Position numbers and translations under genes: made by a program
Assembly (NCBI GenBank): GCA_903898335.1
Contig: CAIUEV010000091.1
Coordinates: 1-10,738, forward strand
Length of the DNA: 10,738 bases
DNA from: an uncultured bacterium
GTDB taxonomy: Bacteria > Patescibacteriota > Minisyncoccia > CAIUEV01
Reading direction: 5' to 3'
Notes under the pieces: model-generated
Databases searched by the model: none
The model's input: the letters and a program-made list of their open reading frames with translations, nothing else
What the model was told of the DNA's origin: nothing
Shown here: positions 8,401-10,738 of the stretch, piece after piece
Numbering within the stretch: the first letter of the stretch is position 1
Layout: the number at the start of each line of letters is the position of its first letter

Positions 8401-9106
8401 AGGTAAAGTCGTGGAAGTTAAGAATGAGAAGAAGCAGATTTTGGTTTTGGTTGAATCGAATTTGGCTGAGGCTAAGAAGTCCGGTATCGAATTTGAAAAA
8501 GAGGACGGAAAAGCTGTGGTCGCTTACAAATTGGCTCCCGGAAGTAACGTTGTCGTTGAAGCGGGAGAACTGATTGCTAAGGGTCAACCTTTAACCTCAG
8601 GAAGTTTGGATCTGCATGAAATATTCAGAATATCGGGATTTGAGGCTGTCCGTCGTTACATAATCAGAGAGATTCAAAATATTTATGCCAGTCAGGGAGA
8701 AAGCATTGACGACAGACATATTGAAATAATCGTCAAGCAGATGCTTTCCAGAATAAAAATCAAAGAAGAGGGAGATACCGGTATGCTAGGAGGAGAAATT
8801 GTTTCACGGCTCAAATTCCAAGAGGCCAACCGAGAAGTTGAAGCTAGAGGAGGACAACCGGCTAAAGGAGAAGATCTAATTCTTGGGATCACCCGAGTTT
8901 CCTTGACTACCGAAAGCTTTTTGGCGGCGGCTTCCTTCCAACAGACTCCGCAAGTTTTGATTGATGCGGCTTTAACCGGAAAGGAAGACCATCTCAAAGG
9001 TTTGAAAGAGAACGTTATTATCGGTAAATTAGTGCCGGCCGGAACAGGATTTAAGGGTTCAAAATTTGCTAAAGAAATTGAAAAACTGAGAAAGGCGAAT
9101 CATTAG
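5447..9106 (+). CDS. rpoC: DNA-directed RNA polymerase subunit beta-prime
   Basis: This subunit holds the RNA polymerase catalytic centre. Numbering is from the ATG (1219 aa). The first zinc site is C62, C64, C77, C80. A Lys/Glu-rich segment (about 142-196) precedes QILSEKEY. The conserved core follows, with [16 protein letters not shown] (383-398) and the catalytic loop NADFDGD (502-508), whose Asp504, 506 and 508 bind magnesium. The bridge helix lies at about 775-814. The second zinc site is C828, C902, C909, C912. The trigger loop has Q943, M946, R947 and H950 and lacks the large E. coli insert. The C-terminus is canonical ([13 protein letters not shown] [10 protein letters not shown], then [17 protein letters not shown]). 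I chose ATG 5447 because [19 protein letters not shown] aligns with short bacterial N-termini; the upstream GTG at 5396 would add 17 residues, including an odd FFNFFNF run. The ATG lies 34 nt after rpoB and has no Shine-Dalgarno. Confidence 0.98.
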   Translation: MTSENVNNFEAIRLRLASPEEILEWSNGEVTKPETINYRTQRYEMDGLFCERIFGPSKDWECYCGKYRRIRYKGIVCDKCGVEVTRSSVRRERMGHIRLSAPVAHIWFTRGSSSRIGIILDLTVKQVEKIVYFSGYIITQVDEEKKEEFRKILEREYQEKAKMIRENSKKKKDIKEKMDELIAMRDERQKEIEKLKSMQILSEKEYQDLAQYYGTAFEAGSGAEAIRKILVDLDMAKIIGETEERFKKAKESGRAKLAKKLRLLKSLHKANIHPAWMLPTVIPVLPPDLRPMVQLDGGRFATSDLNDLYRRIINRNNRLKKLLELGAPEVICRNEKRMLQEAVDALFDNSARRNQVSVAASTGQKRALRSLADMLKGKQGRFRQNLLGKRVDYSGRSVIVVGPNLKLHQCGIPKKMALELYKPFIISKLIEQEHAHNVRTAGRMIDQEATEAYEILENIISDHFVLLNRAPTLHRLSIQAFQPLLIEGRALQIHPMVCSAFNADFDGDQMAVHVPLTMEARWEAKEIMLSNKNLLKPSTGDPITIPSQEVVLGIYYATTMSPKKEGSGKFFSSFSEAILAHQMKKIHVQAQIKVPFEGQMIETCVGRILLFEILPESFGFVNEQLDKGKIKKIIAICLERFGREAAVDFIDKLKELGFAQATSSGLSWSMSDLVVPEAKESLLKEAEKKIEQIQGQFEKGFLTESERKSQVIQTWNECRDKIAEEVEKNIDKDGPVYAMINSKARGSMAVLVQLTGMRGLMVNPAGETMELPVKDSFKEGLNVLEYFISTHGARKGMTDTALRTATAGYLTRRLVDVAQEVVIREKDCGDSEGAYYFREDSDYTGNSYAGRLKGRFVLEDVKDPKTKEIIVRSGELISKEAAQKIEDNEEIRKVKLRSVTSCKTRGGVCQKCYGYDLGKNELVDLGQAVGVVAAQAIGEPGTQLTMRTFHTGGVAKEDIVQGLPRVEEIFEARSPKGKAEITELGGKVVEVKNEKKQILVLVESNLAEAKKSGIEFEKEDGKAVVAYKLAPGSNVVVEAGELIAKGQPLTSGSLDLHEIFRISGFEAVRRYIIREIQNIYASQGESIDDRHIEIIVKQMLSRIKIKEEGDTGMLGGEIVSRLKFQEANREVEARGGQPAKGEDLILGITRVSLTTESFLAAASFQQTPQVLIDAALTGKEDHLKGLKENVIIGKLVPAGTGFKGSKFAKEIEKLRKANH

Positions 9107-9135
9107 AAGATTTTTAAATCTTTAAAAATAAAAAA

Positions 9136-10491
9136 ATGAACTCGGCCATTTTTAAGACTTATGATATTCGTGGAGTCTATCCAAGCGAAATCGATGAGCA
9201 AGCCGTTTCAAAAATTGTTCAAGCTTTTGCCAAAATTTTAAAGCCAAAGAGCTGCGCTTTGGGAAGGGACGTCAGACAGTCTTCCCCGGCGCTCTTTGAA
9301 GCGGCAAAAAAAAGCTTGGTCGAGGCGGGTGTTGATGTTTATGATATTGGGCAGATATCGACCGACATGCTTTATTTTTCCGTAGCTTACTATGGTTTTG
9401 ATGCGGGGATTACTATTACCGCCTCGCATAATCCCAGAGAATACAATGGAATGAAAATGATAGAAAAGGGATCGGCGCCGATTTTTGAAGGACATCTGCT
9501 GCCGGATATTAAGGCCTTGGCAATGGATGAAAGCTTTTCTTTTCAGGGTGAAAAGCCGGGACAAATTTTTGAAAAACAAGTTCTGGCCGACTACATTGCT
9601 AAAGTTAAAGAAATTAGTAATTTTGATCGAGTTAGTCCTTTAAAAGTATTGATTAATGGTAATTTTGGTCTTGGTGGCAGGATTTTTAGGGAGATAGTGA
9701 AAGACTCACCGTTAAAGCTGATTGAGCTAAACTGTGAACCGGACGGTACCTTTCCTAAGGGGCGTCCCGATCCTTTAGTGCCGGAGAATCGAGAAGAGAC
9801 TTTGGCTTTGATAAAAGAACACGATGCGGATCTTGGATTTGCTTGGGATGCGGATGCGGACAGATGTTTTGTTTACAATGAGAAAGGGGAGGCGGTTGAC
9901 GGTTCTTTTATGGGTTCATTGCTGGCTCAAATCGTTCTTGAAAAAAAAGAAGAGCCAAACCCGACAGTGATTTATGATCCTAGAATTGTTTGGGCGGTTA
10001 GAGAGACGGTAGAGAAACTTGGCGGAGTTCCTTTCCCCACCAAGGTTGGCCATGCCTTTATCAAGCATAAAATGAGGGAGAAAGGCTCAATTCTGGCCGT
10101 GGAAGGATCCGGTCATTTTTACTTTCGAGATTTTTATTTCTGTGACAATGGGATGATTTCCGCTCTGCTTATTTTACGTTATTTGGACGAAAAAAAACAG
10201 TCACTATCAGAAATACTACATCCTTTAACGGAAAGATATTTTGTCTCCGGTGAAATTAATTTTACGGCAGAGAATAAAGACGAAATAGTGGAAGCTTTGA
10301 AGAGAGATTATTCAGAGGGAGAGTTGGACGAAATAGACGGAATTTCCATTGAGTATCCGGAATTCAGGTTTAATATCAGAAAGTCTAATACCGAGCCGCT
10401 TCTGCGTTTGAATCTGGAAGCCCGCAGTGCCGAAGTCCTGGAGCAAAAAAAGCAGGAACTGGTTGAAAAGATCGAATCCTTGAAAAAATAA
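9136..10491 (+). CDS. Phosphomannomutase/phosphoglucomutase
   Basis: This alpha-D-phosphohexomutase interconverts hexose 6-phosphates and 1-phosphates, supplying mannose-1-P or glucose-1-P for nucleotide sugars and surface glycans. At 451 aa it has the usual four-domain length. Visible motifs: YDIRG (9-13); the phosphoserine loop TASHNP with S97; the magnesium loop DADADR (238-243), where DGDGDR or DGDADR is more usual; GHAFIK (305-310); the sugar-binding loop EGSGH (323-327); and the phosphate-binding RKSNTEP (415-421) of the C-terminal domain. The EGSGH form resembles the dual-specificity PMM/PGM (AlgC/ManB) group more than phosphoglucosamine mutase (GlmM), but the preferred sugar cannot be fixed from sequence. 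The ATG lies 29 nt after rpoC in an A/T-rich leader without a Shine-Dalgarno. It could be read through from rpoBC; no terminator separates them. Confidence 0.93.
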   Translation: MNSAIFKTYDIRGVYPSEIDEQAVSKIVQAFAKILKPKSCALGRDVRQSSPALFEAAKKSLVEAGVDVYDIGQISTDMLYFSVAYYGFDAGITITASHNPREYNGMKMIEKGSAPIFEGHLLPDIKALAMDESFSFQGEKPGQIFEKQVLADYIAKVKEISNFDRVSPLKVLINGNFGLGGRIFREIVKDSPLKLIELNCEPDGTFPKGRPDPLVPENREETLALIKEHDADLGFAWDADADRCFVYNEKGEAVDGSFMGSLLAQIVLEKKEEPNPTVIYDPRIVWAVRETVEKLGGVPFPTKVGHAFIKHKMREKGSILAVEGSGHFYFRDFYFCDNGMISALLILRYLDEKKQSLSEILHPLTERYFVSGEINFTAENKDEIVEALKRDYSEGELDEIDGISIEYPEFRFNIRKSNTEPLLRLNLEARSAEVLEQKKQELVEKIESLKK

Positions 10492-10506
10492 GTTAGTTGT
10501 TTATTT

Positions 10507-10521
10507 GCGCCATTTCGGCGC
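10507..10521 (+). other. Short GC-only hairpin between the mutase gene and tRNA-Val
   Basis: GCGCC (10507-10511) pairs with GGCGC (10517-10521) around a 5-nt loop. The arm ends 3 nt before the first base of the tRNA. It lacks a following T-run, so it is a weak candidate for a terminator of the upstream transcript. It might instead be a structured 5-prime leader of the tRNA precursor. Confidence 0.3.
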
Positions 10522-10524
10522 CTT

Positions 10525-10597
10525 GGGTGATTAGCTCAGTTGGTAGAGCACTTCGTTTACACCGAATAGGTCGCAGGTTCGAGTCCTGCATCACCCA
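10525..10597 (+). tRNA. tRNA-Val (anticodon UAC)
   Basis: A 73-nt cloverleaf can be folded by eye. The acceptor GGGTGAT (10525-10531) pairs perfectly with ATCACCC (10590-10596); the discriminator is A10597. The D arm is GCTC/GAGC with G18-G19 in the loop. The anticodon arm is CTTCG/CGAAT with loop TTTACAC and anticodon TAC at 10558-10560; its outermost pair (27-43) is a C-U mismatch. The variable loop has 5 nt, and the T arm is GCAGG/CCTGC with loop TTCGAGT. UAC reads GUA and other GUN valine codons. The following bases are CCT rather than CCA, so the 3-prime CCA must be completed by nucleotidyltransferase. It lies 23 nt before the greA-like gene and may share a transcript with it. Confidence 0.95.
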
Positions 10598-10620
10598 CCT
10601 TTAATTTTTATTATTGGAAT

Positions 10621-10738
10621 ATGTCCAAAAATTTTGTTACCCCGGAAGGATTAAAAGAGTTTGAAAAAGAATATCAAGAGCGTTTGGTGAAAAGGCGAGA
10701 AATTGCCATGATGATTAAGCAGGCGAAGGAGCAGGGGG
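10621..10738 (+). CDS. greA: Transcription elongation factor GreA/GreB family, N-terminal fragment
   Basis: Only the first 39 codons lie in the window; the gene runs off the right edge. The visible part, beginning MSKNFVTPEGLKEFEKEYQ, matches the N-terminal coiled coil of Gre factors: the VTPEGL opening, then REIAMMIKQAKEQG, with a final G base that could begin the Asp of the family's GDLSENAEY tip. Gre factors insert this coiled coil into the RNA polymerase secondary channel and stimulate cleavage of backtracked RNA. IKQAKEQG resembles GreA more than GreB; the catalytic acidic tip lies beyond the edge. The ATG at 10621 has only a GGA 2 nt upstream, too close for a normal ribosome-binding site. 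Position near rpoBC fits a transcription role. Confidence 0.82.
   Translation, partial: MSKNFVTPEGLKEFEKEYQERLVKRREIAMMIKQAKEQG

Noticed and set aside
8138..8587. A 149-codon antisense open frame within rpoC
   Set aside because: It covers the second zinc site and trigger loop of beta-prime; its sequence is a Ser/Phe/Leu-rich complement of codons there, with no start signal.
9107..9122. A/T-rich inverted repeat AAGATT...AATCTT right after the rpoC stop
   Set aside because: A 6-bp stem with a single G-C pair is too weak for a terminator, and it is followed by A-rich rather than T-rich sequence.
10480..10507. TTGAAA and TATTTG with 16-nt spacing as a promoter for tRNA-Val
   Set aside because: The -10 matches only three of six bases, and the -35 lies in Lys/Glu codons where such sequence is expected by chance.

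Overview
The window carries housekeeping genes, all on the + strand, with no mobile elements, CRISPR arrays or phage genes. The proteins are clearly bacterial. The compact RNA polymerase subunits (no proteobacterial-type lineage inserts), the beta-prime sequence style ([24 protein letters not shown]), a short methionyl-tRNA synthetase with no C-terminal tRNA-binding domain, and an rpoBC pair detached from the ribosomal-protein genes together suggest a Patescibacteria/CPR bacterium, probably of the Parcubacteria type. This is an inference from remembered family sequences, not from a search. No in-frame TGA codon interrupts a gene, so the genetic code looks standard, unlike the UGA-recoding CPR lineages.

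Layout: a 39-nt leader with a perfect 14-bp palindrome; metG (40-1668); an unrecognised basic 104-aa protein (1689-2003); a 112-nt gap with the best promoter-like sequence of the window and some weak RNA structure; rpoB (2116-5412); rpoC (5447-9106, with an alternative GTG start at 5396); a phosphomannomutase/phosphoglucomutase (9136-10491); tRNA-Val(UAC) (10525-10597); and the first 39 codons of a GreA-type transcript-cleavage factor (10621 to the end). No gene-free stretch exceeds 112 nt.

Taken together: RpoB and RpoC form the catalytic core of RNA polymerase, and the GreA-like factor rescues backtracked polymerase, so three of the six protein genes belong to transcription. MetG and tRNA-Val serve translation. 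The sugar-phosphate mutase feeds activated sugars to surface glycans. Short same-strand gaps suggest cotranscription of metG with the small gene, and of rpoB, rpoC and the mutase.

Most starts lack a Shine-Dalgarno sequence and follow short A/T-rich leaders. I found no convincing new biological system. The points most worth a second look are the orphan 104-aa gene, the rpoC start ambiguity, the charged coiled-coil-like segment in beta-prime and the rpoB leader.
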